From contig NZ_OY771430.1 in NCBI RefSeq assembly GCF_963674565.1, positions 1,984,001 through 2,048,000 on the forward strand: a DNA stretch of 64,000 nt, given 5' to 3'. A program made the position numbers and the translations under genes. Position 1 is the stretch's first letter; each line of letters opens with the position of its first letter. This document shows positions 1 through 9,142 of the stretch, one piece after another. Below the pieces are notes generated by a model. The model worked only from the letters and a program-made list of their open reading frames with translations, did no database searches and had not been told where the DNA came from. Origin of the DNA: an uncultured Carboxylicivirga sp. (GTDB taxonomy: Bacteria > Bacteroidota > Bacteroidia > Bacteroidales > Marinilabiliaceae).

Positions 1-1
1 T

Positions 2-2065
2 AACCTTTCGATTGATGAAAGAGCCAATGACCTATTAAATGCACTGACCCTGGCAGAGAAAATTTCACTCCTGGGCTATTCTTCGCCAGCAGTGGAAAGA
101 TTGCAAATACCTTCGTATAATTGGTGGAACGAAGGATTACATGGGGTTGCACGTGCCGGACAGGCAACGGTATACCCACAAGCTATTGCCTTAGCGGCTA
201 CTTTTGATCCTGAACTGGTTAATAAAGTTGCGGATGCTATATCTACCGAAGCCAGAGCCAAACACAACATGGCAATTGCTAAAGATAAGCGCCTTCAATA
301 TTTAGGAATTAACTTTTGGACTCCTAATATTAATATATTCCGCGATCCTCGCTGGGGACGTGGTCAGGAAACGTATGGTGAAGACCCATTCCTTACTGGT
401 ATAATGGGTACTGCTTTTGTAAAAGGGCTTCAGGGCGATGATCCAAACAGGTACAAAATATCAGCCTGTGCTAAACACTTTGCTGCCCATAGTGGTCCCG
501 AAGCCATTCGTCATGAATTCAATGCAATTGTTGACGAGAAAGATTTGCGTGAAACCTATCTTCCCGCATTTAAAGTATTGGTTGATAACGGTGTTTCAGC
601 AATCATGTGTGGTTACAACCGACTGAACGATCAGCCTTGTTGTACATCCGAAAACCTTCTGGAAACCATATTAACCAAAGAATGGCAATTTGACGGACAG
701 ATTACAACAGATTGCTGGGCACTAGACGACATCTGGCTTCGCCATAAAAGTATACCAACAAGGGTAGGTGTGGCAGCTGCAGCCATTAAGCAAGGTGTTA
801 ATATGGATTGTTCTCCTATCCTTCAGCAAGATGCCATGGAAGCCATTGAGAAAGGTTTAATTACTGAAGATGATATCAATAATTCGATATATAAAACACT
901 GATTACCCAAATAAAACTGGGTTTCTATGATGATCCTTGTGAATCACCCTACACTACCTTTGGTCCCGATAGTATTAACAATGCCTACCATGTGGATCTG
1001 TCTATTGAAGCAGCAGAAAAAAGTATGGTTCTGTTAAAAAACGATGGTATTTTACCATTAGACAAGAGTAAAACAGGTTCGATGATGGTATTAGGTGAGA
1101 ATGCAGCCAATATTAGTGTATTGGTTGGAAATTATCATGGCATGTCGGGTAATATGGTTACATATGCTGAAGGATTAGTAAAAAAAGCAGGCCCCGGAAC
1201 AGCAGTACAGTATGATTTTGGCTGTAGCTATTCTGATACTACTCATTTTGGTGGAATCTGGGGAGCAGGTATGTCCGACGTTTCAGTGGTAGTATTAGGT
1301 CTTACTCCTTTGTTTGAGGGCGAAGAAGGTGATGCCTTTTTATCTCCAAGCGGTGGTGATAAAGAAGGTTTAAGTTTACCTGAAGCGCATCTTATGTTTT
1401 TAAAAAAGCTAAGAGCTTCGCACAACAAACCAATTATTGCCGTATTAACTGCCGGAAGTGCTTTGGATGTTGAGGAAGTAGCGCCATATGCCGATGCTAT
1501 CATCTATTCGTGGTATTCTGGCGAACAAGGAGGTACAGCTTTGGCTAATATAATTTATGGTGATGTTTCCCCATCCGGAAAGCTTCCTCTAACATTTTAT
1601 AAATCGCTTCAAGACCTGCCTGAATATACAGATTACAATATGGCAAACAGAACCTACAGATATTTTGGTGGTGAAGTAGCTTATCCATTTGGATTTGGCT
1701 TAAGCTACACCAATTTCGATTACACATGGTTAAGTAAACCAAATAAGACATATAAAAAAGACCAGGATATCACCTTCAAGGTAAAGGTGAGTAATACCGG
1801 TGATTATAATGGAGATGATGTGATACAGGTTTACATTGAGTATCCCAATTTGGAAAGAATGCCATTAAAAGAATTAAAAGCGTTTAAACGCGCAGGCATC
1901 AAAGCCAATCAATCTACCGATCTGACTTTTACAATAAACACGAATGATTTGCAAAAATGGGATTTGAAACACAGTAAATGGCAATTATATAAAGGCGAAT
2001 ATAAAATCCTTGTTTCAAAAAACTCAGCAGAATCAGTTCTTGAACACTCTTTTATAATAAAATAA
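2..2065 (+). CDS. Glycoside hydrolase family 3 enzyme (beta-glucosidase/beta-xylosidase type), 5' end missing
   Basis: The frame is open from the first bases of the window, so the signal peptide and true start lie outside; the GTG at 92 is internal, because the codons before it already read as GH3 sequence (ERANDLLNALTLAEK). The protein should remove terminal beta-linked glucose or xylose from oligosaccharides, probably in the periplasm. The N-terminal barrel shows YNWWNEGLHGVAR, DPRWGRGQETYGEDP and KHFAAHSGPE; the nucleophile Asp is in TTDCWALDD, with its codon at 710-712. A C-terminal alpha/beta domain follows and a fibronectin III-like domain ends the protein. The WWNE-LHGVAR form resembles the xylosidase-like branch, but the substrate cannot be fixed from sequence. 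The GH92 gene follows 19 bases later. Confidence 0.93.
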   Translation, partial: NLSIDERANDLLNALTLAEKISLLGYSSPAVERLQIPSYNWWNEGLHGVARAGQATVYPQAIALAATFDPELVNKVADAISTEARAKHNMAIAKDKRLQYLGINFWTPNINIFRDPRWGRGQETYGEDPFLTGIMGTAFVKGLQGDDPNRYKISACAKHFAAHSGPEAIRHEFNAIVDEKDLRETYLPAFKVLVDNGVSAIMCGYNRLNDQPCCTSENLLETILTKEWQFDGQITTDCWALDDIWLRHKSIPTRVGVAAAAIKQGVNMDCSPILQQDAMEAIEKGLITEDDINNSIYKTLITQIKLGFYDDPCESPYTTFGPDSINNAYHVDLSIEAAEKSMVLLKNDGILPLDKSKTGSMMVLGENAANISVLVGNYHGMSGNMVTYAEGLVKKAGPGTAVQYDFGCSYSDTTHFGGIWGAGMSDVSVVVLGLTPLFEGEEGDAFLSPSGGDKEGLSLPEAHLMFLKKLRASHNKPIIAVLTAGSALDVEEVAPYADAIIYSWYSGEQGGTALANIIYGDVSPSGKLPLTFYKSLQDLPEYTDYNMANRTYRYFGGEVAYPFGFGLSYTNFDYTWLSKPNKTYKKDQDITFKVKVSNTGDYNGDDVIQVYIEYPNLERMPLKELKAFKRAGIKANQSTDLTFTINTNDLQKWDLKHSKWQLYKGEYKILVSKNSAESVLEHSFIIK

Positions 2066-2084
2066 CCTTAAAATAGCATTTATA

Positions 2085-4358
2085 ATGAATAGATTAATAT
2101 ACAAAGTCAGTATTGCAGTCTTTCTGGCAACTGTAATAATTGGATGCTGTGACAATCAGAGTAAACAACCTTCGTCACTGGTACAGTATGTCGATCCTTA
2201 TATAGGAACTGATTATCACGGACACGTTTTTTTGGGTGCACATGTTCCTTTTGGAATGGTACAGACGGGTCCTACCAACTACACCTGGGGATGGGATTGG
2301 TGTTCCGGATACCATTATTCTGATTCCATTCTAACAGGTTTTTCACAAACTCACCTGAGTGGAACCGGAATTGGTGATTTAGGAGATATCCTGATCACTC
2401 CGTTTACAGGAGAAGTAAAATCAACACCTGGTTCTCAAAAAGATCCATTGGGAGGTTATGCATCATTTTATACGCATGATAAAGAAAAGGCTGAAGCCGG
2501 TTACTACAGTGTTGAATTACTTCGCTATAAAATACTGGCAGAACTAACAGCAACAGAACGCACAGCTTTTCACAAATATACTTTCCCTGAGAATAAGCAA
2601 TCACACATAGCCATTAATCTGGCTCGTGGTATTGGATGGGATCGTCCGGGCCAATCATCTATAACTGTTGTTAACGATACCACAATTGTTGGATATCGTA
2701 AATCGAATGGTTGGGCTAAAGATCAGATATTGTTTTTTGCAGTTCAATCAAGCAAACCATTTAGCCAGACTCAGCTCTTCGATGGTAAAAAAACTGTAGA
2801 AGGGACCAGTGCAATTAAAGATAGTATTACAGCTGTATTGACCTTTCAAACAAAAGCCAACGAAGAAGTATTTTTGAAAGTTGGAGTTTCACCGGTAAGT
2901 ACAGAAAATGCTTTAAACAATATCGAAAAGGAAAATGAAGGTTGGAATTTTAATAATGTAGTTGCTCAAGCTAAGGATAAATGGAATAAAGAACTTTCGA
3001 AAATAGTGGTTGAATCAGCTGATGAAGCTCAGCTTCGAACCTTTTATACTGCTGTATATCATGCATACACCGCGCCGGTATTGTTTAATGACGCCAATGG
3101 TGATTATCGGGGTACTGACAAAGAGGTTTATAAAAATGCTGAATTCAATAATTACACTGTATTTTCATTATGGGATACCTATAGAGCCGCACAGCCTTTG
3201 TATACCCTTTCTCAACCTGAAAGAGTGTCTGATATGATTAACTCTATGCTGGCCATCTACCAGCAGCAGGGTAAACTTCCAATCTGGCCCTTACATGGCA
3301 ATGAAACAGATTGTATGGTTGGATTTCCTGCTATACCTGTAGTAGCTGATGCTATTTTTAAAGGACTCCCAGGTATTGATAAGACATTGGCACTGGAAGC
3401 AATGCAGGCATCATCTATGCGCGATAACTATGGAGTAAAATACCTTAAAGAGAAAGGATTCATCCCGGCAGAACTGGAAAAAGAATCCGTTTCGAAAGCT
3501 TTGGAATATGCTATTGCAGATTGGTGTACAGCTCAGCTTGCCACTTCTCTTAATCAATCAGAAGTAGCCGATTACTATAACACAAGAGCACAGGCATATC
3601 AGAAATATTTTGACAAGGAAAAGCAGTTTATGCGTGCCATAATGGAAGATGGTAACTTTCGTACTCCATTCAATCCGTTTGAATCGACACACGAATGGGG
3701 TGATTATACCGAAGGCAACGCATGGCAATATACCTGGCTGGTGCCTCATGATGTAAAAGGTTTAATCAACTTGTTTGGATCGGACGAAGCTTTTACTACC
3801 AAACTGGATAGTCTTTTTATTGTAGAGGGTGATATGGGCCATATGGCATCACCAGATATTAGCGGATTGATTGGTATGTATGCCCAGGGCAACGAACCGG
3901 GTCATCATATTCCATATTTGTATTCGTATGCCGGTCAACAATGGAAAACAGCTAAGCTTGTTCGCAGAATTATGGATGAAATGTTTACCGATCAACCCGA
4001 TGGCATTTGCGGTAATGAAGATTGCGGTCAAATGTCGGCCTGGTACATATTATCATCCATGGGACTCTACCAGGTAAATCCTGCTAATGGTGTATTTGTA
4101 TTTGGCTCACCTTTATTTGATAAAGCCACCATTACTTTGCCAGATAATAAATCATTTACAATCAAAGCAGTAAACCAAAGCAAAGAAAACGTATACATTC
4201 AAAAAGCTACACTGAATAGTATCGAATTAAATGAAACCTTTATTACATATAAAGAAATAATGAACGGTGGTGAATTAATTTTTGAAATGGGTAATACCCC
4301 TAACATGGAATACGGTAAAAATCCAGAAAACAGACCTTATTCTCAATTAATAAGATAA
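2085..4358 (+). CDS. GH92 exo-alpha-mannosidase, lipoprotein
   Basis: A 757-residue member of the calcium-dependent alpha-mannosidases (GH92), which remove terminal alpha-mannose from N-glycans or mannan by inversion. The N-terminus is a lipoprotein signal with lipobox IIGC. The family start VDPYIGT.YHGHVFLGAHVPFG is present in spirit (VDPYIGTDYHGHVFLGA), as are LSGTGIGDLGD, GNEPGHHIPYLY (which carries the Glu expected at the active site) and GNEDCGQMSAWYILSSMG. Length matches complete family members. It sits between the GH3 gene and a sialidase-like gene whose ATG overlaps this stop codon by one base, so the three are probably one transcript. Most bacterial GH92 enzymes characterised are alpha-1,2 or alpha-1,3 specific; the linkage here is unknown. 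Confidence 0.95.
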   Translation: MNRLIYKVSIAVFLATVIIGCCDNQSKQPSSLVQYVDPYIGTDYHGHVFLGAHVPFGMVQTGPTNYTWGWDWCSGYHYSDSILTGFSQTHLSGTGIGDLGDILITPFTGEVKSTPGSQKDPLGGYASFYTHDKEKAEAGYYSVELLRYKILAELTATERTAFHKYTFPENKQSHIAINLARGIGWDRPGQSSITVVNDTTIVGYRKSNGWAKDQILFFAVQSSKPFSQTQLFDGKKTVEGTSAIKDSITAVLTFQTKANEEVFLKVGVSPVSTENALNNIEKENEGWNFNNVVAQAKDKWNKELSKIVVESADEAQLRTFYTAVYHAYTAPVLFNDANGDYRGTDKEVYKNAEFNNYTVFSLWDTYRAAQPLYTLSQPERVSDMINSMLAIYQQQGKLPIWPLHGNETDCMVGFPAIPVVADAIFKGLPGIDKTLALEAMQASSMRDNYGVKYLKEKGFIPAELEKESVSKALEYAIADWCTAQLATSLNQSEVADYYNTRAQAYQKYFDKEKQFMRAIMEDGNFRTPFNPFESTHEWGDYTEGNAWQYTWLVPHDVKGLINLFGSDEAFTTKLDSLFIVEGDMGHMASPDISGLIGMYAQGNEPGHHIPYLYSYAGQQWKTAKLVRRIMDEMFTDQPDGICGNEDCGQMSAWYILSSMGLYQVNPANGVFVFGSPLFDKATITLPDNKSFTIKAVNQSKENVYIQKATLNSIELNETFITYKEIMNGGELIFEMGNTPNMEYGKNPENRPYSQLIR

Positions 4359-5401
4359 TGACTAAAAAACAAGCAATATATCCTTTTATATTTATTATTC
4401 TCTTATTTAGCTCCTGTACAAAGAAAGTTGGAGTTACCGATGTGAGATCAGGCTTTATATTTGGAAGCTGTCCTACTGAAGCTTGCCACGCTGCAACAAT
4501 AGAAGAAATCAGTCACAACCGACTTATTGCAGCCTGGTTTGGTGGTAGCTACGAAGGGGCTAATGATGTAGGTATCTATTTAACTAAGTTTAATGGTATT
4601 AAATGGTTGCAGCCACAATGCCTTATTAATCCACCCGTAATCGATGGAGATACTTTACCTTGCTGGAATCCGGTTTTATTCAAAAGTCAAAGTGATCGAT
4701 TATACCTGTTTTATAAAGTTGGTAAAAATCCACGCGAGTGGTTTGGAGCTATGATTACGTCTGATGACGAAGGTTCATCATGGTCTGAGCCTGAATATCT
4801 GCCTGAAGGTATCTATGGCCCTATCAGAAATAAGCCTATTGAACTAACCCCGGGAATAATACTATGCGGATCGAGCACCGAAGGTATTGAGGACGATATA
4901 TGGAGAGTGCACAACGAAACTTATAACGAGGCAACTGATTCGTGGGAGGTAATTGAAGTACCTAATCCAAAAGAACTGGATGTGATTCAACCAACTTTTA
5001 TCCCGCATAAAAAAGGGCAGGTACAGATGCTTTGCCGTAGCAGACATAATAAAATAGTCTCATCTTGGTCGGAAGATAATGGTGCAAGCTGGTCGGCTCT
5101 GGATACTCTGGATGTAGTAAATTCAAACTCGGGTATTGATGCCATTGCCATTGATCAAAACCTGTTTTTGATGGTTAACAATCCGCTTAAACAGGGCCCA
5201 GACTGGTTTTACGGTCGTAATGTACTGGATGTTGAATATTCATTTGATGGTATCAACTGGAATCATTTGTTTGATCTTGAAAATAAGGAGAAAGGGCAAT
5301 TCAGCTATCCTGCCATTATACAAACATCGGATAAAACCATTCACGTTTTATACACATATAATCGTGAAGGAATAAAACATACCAGTTTTCAACTTGAATA
5401 A
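4358..5401 (+). CDS. Sialidase-like BNR-repeat lipoprotein (COG4692 type)
   Basis: A 347-residue predicted lipoprotein (signal ending in LLFSSC) with a six-bladed propeller-type sequence. Asp-box-like segments include SDDEGSSWSEPEYL, SEDNGASWSALDTL and SFDGINWNHLF, and the N-terminal EACHAATIEE / LIAAWFGGSYEGANDVGIY block is typical of the predicted neuraminidases of COG4692. These are named exo-alpha-sialidases by homology, but many act on other sugars or have no known substrate, so sialic acid release is not assured. Its start overlaps the GH92 stop (TAATG), implying translational coupling, and a strong terminator follows. Context points to N-glycan or mannan-type substrates. Confidence 0.8.
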   Translation: MTKKQAIYPFIFIILLFSSCTKKVGVTDVRSGFIFGSCPTEACHAATIEEISHNRLIAAWFGGSYEGANDVGIYLTKFNGIKWLQPQCLINPPVIDGDTLPCWNPVLFKSQSDRLYLFYKVGKNPREWFGAMITSDDEGSSWSEPEYLPEGIYGPIRNKPIELTPGIILCGSSTEGIEDDIWRVHNETYNEATDSWEVIEVPNPKELDVIQPTFIPHKKGQVQMLCRSRHNKIVSSWSEDNGASWSALDTLDVVNSNSGIDAIAIDQNLFLMVNNPLKQGPDWFYGRNVLDVEYSFDGINWNHLFDLENKEKGQFSYPAIIQTSDKTIHVLYTYNREGIKHTSFQLE

Positions 5402-5442
5402 GTTATATTAATACTTGATGATTGATAGATTATAATTACACC

Positions 5443-5481
5443 AAATCCCGGAACGTATAAACATGCTTCCGGGATTTTTTG
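5443..5481 (+). terminator. Rho-independent terminator of the glycosidase operon
   Basis: A perfect 11-bp inverted repeat (AAATCCCGGAA at 5443-5453, TTCCGGGATTT at 5467-5477) with a 13-base loop runs into a T tract. It lies 42 bases after the sialidase-like stop codon. Confidence 0.9.
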
Positions 5482-5552
5482 TTTTCAAATCTTTTCAATC
5501 AATTCTAACCTCTTATGACATTTTAATATGCTGCCACAAACCCTTAGATAAC

Positions 5553-5583
5553 AAAAAAGGCGCGGATAAATCCGCACCTTTAA
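5553..5583 (-). terminator. Rho-independent terminator of the FKBP gene
   Basis: On the minus strand an AAAGG.GCGGAT / ATCCGC.CCTTT stem (one mismatch, two-base loop) is followed by six T. It sits 20 bases beyond the stop of the minus-strand isomerase gene. Confidence 0.85.
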
Positions 5584-5602
5584 ATTATTTCTTAGCTCAA
5601 AT

Positions 5603-6142
5603 CTAATTTGTAAAATCAATTAGTTCAATATCAAATATTAAAACAGAATTAGCGGGTATTACCCCTGCAGCATAAGGACCATAACCGTATGGCGAAGGAA
5701 TAATCAATGTTAATTTATCTCCTTTACTCATAACTGGAATACCAATTTGCCAGCCAGCAATTAAACCACTAAGAATAAAAGAAATAGATTCACCTTCATC
5801 GGTACTGTCAAACACGGTTCCATCCAACAGATAACCTTTATATGCAACAGTGACTTCAGATGTACTGGTAGGTTTTTCTGTATCTGACTCATCCGCTATC
5901 TCATGATTATAATAATAAACCCCCGAGGCTGTTCCATTGTAAATAATTTCGGTTGCATCTATTCCATTATCTGCAATATAATCTGCTATTATTGCCTGAT
6001 CAATTTCTAATTGCTTCAAGGCATCATACGTTTCAGTCACATCATTTTCTTTGATACAACTTAATGCAGTAATTGCCAATAAAAACACTCCCAGCGATCT
6101 TTTTACCAAACCAAACTTTTTCATTCTTCCTTTTATTATCAT
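5603..6142 (-). CDS. FKBP-type peptidyl-prolyl cis-trans isomerase, lipoprotein
   Basis: A 179-residue protein with one C-terminal FKBP domain (about residues 85-178) recognisable by VTVAYKGYLLDGTVFDST, the IAGWQIGIPVMSKGDK segment, IPSPYGYGP and the terminal FDIELIDF strand. It should catalyse proline isomerisation in exported proteins. The N-terminus is a lipoprotein signal (LLAITALSC), placing it in the cell envelope. A second in-frame ATG at 6124 gives a more usual signal sequence (MKKFGLVKRS) and may be the real start. Residues 40-80 between signal and domain have no clear motif. It has its own promoter-like sequence and terminator, so it is probably transcribed alone. Confidence 0.92.
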   Translation of the reverse strand: MIIKGRMKKFGLVKRSLGVFLLAITALSCIKENDVTETYDALKQLEIDQAIIADYIADNGIDATEIIYNGTASGVYYYNHEIADESDTEKPTSTSEVTVAYKGYLLDGTVFDSTDEGESISFILSGLIAGWQIGIPVMSKGDKLTLIIPSPYGYGPYAAGVIPANSVLIFDIELIDFTN

Positions 6143-6200
6143 CCTTAATTCTAAATAATTTTAATCAGCCAATTGTTTTCAATATAAACTGAAAGTAGTA

Positions 6201-6232
6201 CAAAAGTATAAGATTCTCGCAGATGAGAAAAT
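6201..6232 (-). promoter_or_regulatory. Candidate Bacteroidota promoter for the FKBP gene
   Basis: On the minus strand TACTTTTG (plus positions 6201-6208) matches the -7 consensus TAnnTTTG of Bacteroidota sigma-ABfr promoters. A TTTTC element sits 18 bases upstream, near the expected -33 spacing. The transcript would have a leader of roughly 55 bases before the ATG at 6142. Confidence 0.45.
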
Positions 6233-6272
6233 CAGAGTTAGTTTTAACAAGCTTCTAGATCATCATTATAAA

Positions 6273-7865
6273 TTACAAACACTTCCATCCTTCTTTTACT
6301 TTCACTAACGTGCCGGATTTTAATACATTATTACGATCTCTGAAAACGACATAGTTTGTAGGTCCATGAAAAACATTGTTAATATTTACTATTCCATCCG
6401 ATTTCTGGGCTGTGTATATCAATAAATACTTTTCAGGATTAGCTGGATTTTGCATATTAAATATTGCTTTACCATCGCTAAGTTCATATTCTTTATCAGC
6501 TTTGATTGAAGATTCTGAAGTTATAATCGGAAGAGTAGTTTTAAACTTTTTCAATAACAAATTATTCTTTTCAGTTCCATAAATCATGAAAGAATATTGA
6601 CTTATATCCATATCAAGCGCCTCTTTATCAGTAATAATTTGCTTATCCTTCATAAACTTATCTCTAACCATTATAACATAATTCAAAATCTCACCTTCAT
6701 TACCATCTTCTTTTTCCGAAACAACAATGTAATCAACATTGGCAAAAGTTTGATTGATGCTAATCATAAATTGTACAGTATAGTCGTTTGTTTTTGCATC
6801 ATCAAAGGCAGTCTTGATAAGAGTTGGATAATAATCGGCAAATGTTGAGTACTTGCTTCTGTTATTACTGTATATCTCCAGGGCTTTCATCATTGGCTCG
6901 GTATAAATAAAACCTCTGCCAACCTCTTTATACATAACTTTTTCAGCAATCTCATTTCCATATTTCTGTTTCGCTAAAAAGGTCGTTACCGCCCTAATCA
7001 CCTGCTCATTTACAACAGTAGTCCAACTGCCATAGGCCTGTTTTTTCATTTGATCCTTAATGGGATTCAATAACTGTTTGTATCCTTCAACCAAATCATT
7101 GTTTTCCTCAGTCAGATAATTCACATATGAATGACCGAATTCATGCCAAACCAAATACTCAATATCATTTATCTGTCCAAAAACGGGCTGTCCGTTTTCT
7201 TCTTTTCTGGGCGACATGATATTGTAAATATCAAGCTTACCTTTAACACTTACACCTGGACCATAATTACCACTATTTAAACATGATAAGATAATATTAT
7301 AGGTATTTTGCTTTTTACCATAGAACTTTTCGATGTTTTCTATCTCATTAAAATCGATTAATTGAGTAGCCATATTATCGACCAAACCTTTATAGAATGA
7401 TTGATGTGACTCAATGAATTCATTAAAATGAGTATCCTCAACAAACTGTGCTAAAAGCGAAACAAATTTCTTTAGTTGCTCCTCCCCTCCAATGCGACGC
7501 AACAGATATTCAGGAATTTCCTTATCAACATTCAATTCATCAGACAGGTAAAGCATCGTAGCCGGCGGAGCATCATAAGTAAAACCTTTTTGCGAAAGCT
7601 CTTTCACAAACAAAACAGCTTCATGATCTTTATATTTCTCAAAGTATTGATCGATGGATTTTTTGTATTCGAGATTAAACTTATTAAGACGAAAGTAATC
7701 ACCTAGATATTGCACAATACTTATTAACTCCTGGCGGCTGTCAATGGAAATTGAAAGGCCATTTACCTGGTGGGTTGCAACAATTGTTTTTTGACCTGCT
7801 TTTACAAATAATAAATTCGTAAATAAGAAAACACTACAAAATAGTGCAATTAATGTTTTGTTCAT
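6273..7865 (-). CDS. DUF4932-like secreted protein with HExxH motif
   Basis: A 530-residue protein with a Sec signal peptide (LFCSVFLFTNLLFVKAG). The notable motif is WHEFGHSYVN near residue 240, an HExxH zinc-protease signature in the form I associate with DUF4932 proteins. A downstream Glu that would complete a gluzincin or similar site is not assignable by eye. The last 100 residues look like a small beta domain. The function is unknown; a periplasmic or surface metallopeptidase is the best inference. It is separated from the transglutaminase-like gene by 108 bases that contain a dyad, so it may have its own regulation. Confidence 0.7.
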   Translation of the reverse strand: MNKTLIALFCSVFLFTNLLFVKAGQKTIVATHQVNGLSISIDSRQELISIVQYLGDYFRLNKFNLEYKKSIDQYFEKYKDHEAVLFVKELSQKGFTYDAPPATMLYLSDELNVDKEIPEYLLRRIGGEEQLKKFVSLLAQFVEDTHFNEFIESHQSFYKGLVDNMATQLIDFNEIENIEKFYGKKQNTYNIILSCLNSGNYGPGVSVKGKLDIYNIMSPRKEENGQPVFGQINDIEYLVWHEFGHSYVNYLTEENNDLVEGYKQLLNPIKDQMKKQAYGSWTTVVNEQVIRAVTTFLAKQKYGNEIAEKVMYKEVGRGFIYTEPMMKALEIYSNNRSKYSTFADYYPTLIKTAFDDAKTNDYTVQFMISINQTFANVDYIVVSEKEDGNEGEILNYVIMVRDKFMKDKQIITDKEALDMDISQYSFMIYGTEKNNLLLKKFKTTLPIITSESSIKADKEYELSDGKAIFNMQNPANPEKYLLIYTAQKSDGIVNINNVFHGPTNYVVFRDRNNVLKSGTLVKVKEGWKCL

Positions 7866-7903
7866 TTTTTAAGGGTTTAGATTTGTTGTGTGATATTCAG
7901 TAG

Positions 7904-7923
7904 TACTGATATACAAATCAGTA
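7904..7923 (-). promoter_or_regulatory. Operator-like dyad upstream of the HExxH protein gene
   Basis: A perfect 7-bp inverted repeat, TACTGAT (7904-7910) and ATCAGTA (7917-7923), is separated by six bases. It lies 39 bases upstream of the ATG at 7865 and has no T tract, so it looks more like a protein-binding dyad than a terminator. No regulator can be named. Confidence 0.35.
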
Positions 7924-7973
7924 TGCTATCTTACTCATTTATATTCCTACTTCATAATATCTTGTCATAGGTA

Positions 7974-9104
7974 TTATAAGGGTGCTTGCCAGAATTGAGT
8001 GGGATCACTAATCCGGTAAGTAGTATGTTTCACAAGTGTTACCTCATTTGTCCAAACTGTAATAGGCTCCACCTTCCAGTCAATATTCTCAGGTAATAAC
8101 TCAATATATTCAATGGTTGGATAAACACCTCTGGTTTCGGAATTATACCTGCTATTAACATGAACACTAAAACGATACAAATTCTTAGTCATGTATTTTT
8201 CTAGGTAATAATCCTTGGTTTGTGTTACCTGATTATTCCAGTTCGCATCAGGATTCAAGATTAAAGGTTGATCCTTAATCAGTCGTTCTCTTACCTCTTC
8301 AATGCCCAACAATTCACCTTTTTCATCCATTACATAGGCAGCAAATGTTGGATCCATCCAAATCCATTTATCTAACTGAGTTGAATAAACCATATTAATC
8401 ACATGGCAGTCATCAAATTCTTCTTCTTTGGGCATACAGGTTATGTATCGGGATGGATAACCCATTGCCAAATAACACTCGTTTAGGATTGTGGCCATCA
8501 TTCGGCAATTAACGCCTCTTTCCTCCGACTCACATGTGTTAATTAAATCGATCGCATTTTTACTATCCGGATTATAACTACTTCCTTCGTGCCTTACTTC
8601 GTTATGAACCCAATACATAAGATTAATCATTCGGTTTACTTCGCTTCCCCGTCCAGCAATGGAATCCAGATTATAATGTTTGCGAAGATTTACCAGAACT
8701 GAATCACTCTCGGATTGATAAGTAAAAGCGGGAAGATCAATCGTATCCACAAAACTATATTCAGCCGCAGCTTTGAGCTTATCGAGATAAGGCAAAACAT
8801 ACTTGATTCTTGTAAATGCTGTATCCTTATCATTTAATACAATAATAAAATCAACACTGTCTTTACCCGGTCCAACCTTAAACGTTGCTGAATCAAGGTC
8901 GGTGTAAAAGGTAACTTCCTTTGAGCTTGTTTTAAAGATGTCAGGCTTGATCTGTGGACTGATTCTCCAGTTTTGCCTGATAAGTCGGTTACCATCTTTT
9001 ATATCTAATAAATCAGTGGTAGATTTGATTATAACCTTTGAATCCTGATGTGTACAATGAACCAGGATAGGTAATAGGAAAATAATTAAAATTAATTGTC
9101 TCAT
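7974..9104 (-). CDS. Transglutaminase-like lipoprotein
   Basis: A 376-residue lipoprotein (signal ending LPILVHC). The transglutaminase-like/papain fold is marked by a Cys in ERGVNCRMMA, a His in DDCHVINMVYS and an Asp in WIWMDPTFAAYV, in the order and spacing of the Cys-His-Asp triad. The first 120 residues and the C-terminal 90 form predicted beta domains. Such bacterial proteins are proteases, cross-linkers or inactive binders, and the sequence does not choose between them. It lies 38 bases downstream of a carboxypeptidase-regulatory-domain gene and probably shares its transcript, so it may act on the large surface protein encoded first in the operon. Confidence 0.85.
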   Translation of the reverse strand: MRQLILIIFLLPILVHCTHQDSKVIIKSTTDLLDIKDGNRLIRQNWRISPQIKPDIFKTSSKEVTFYTDLDSATFKVGPGKDSVDFIIVLNDKDTAFTRIKYVLPYLDKLKAAAEYSFVDTIDLPAFTYQSESDSVLVNLRKHYNLDSIAGRGSEVNRMINLMYWVHNEVRHEGSSYNPDSKNAIDLINTCESEERGVNCRMMATILNECYLAMGYPSRYITCMPKEEEFDDCHVINMVYSTQLDKWIWMDPTFAAYVMDEKGELLGIEEVRERLIKDQPLILNPDANWNNQVTQTKDYYLEKYMTKNLYRFSVHVNSRYNSETRGVYPTIEYIELLPENIDWKVEPITVWTNEVTLVKHTTYRISDPTQFWQAPL

Positions 9105-9142
9105 TATGGGTCTGGGTTTAAGATTAAAATAATTAATATAGT

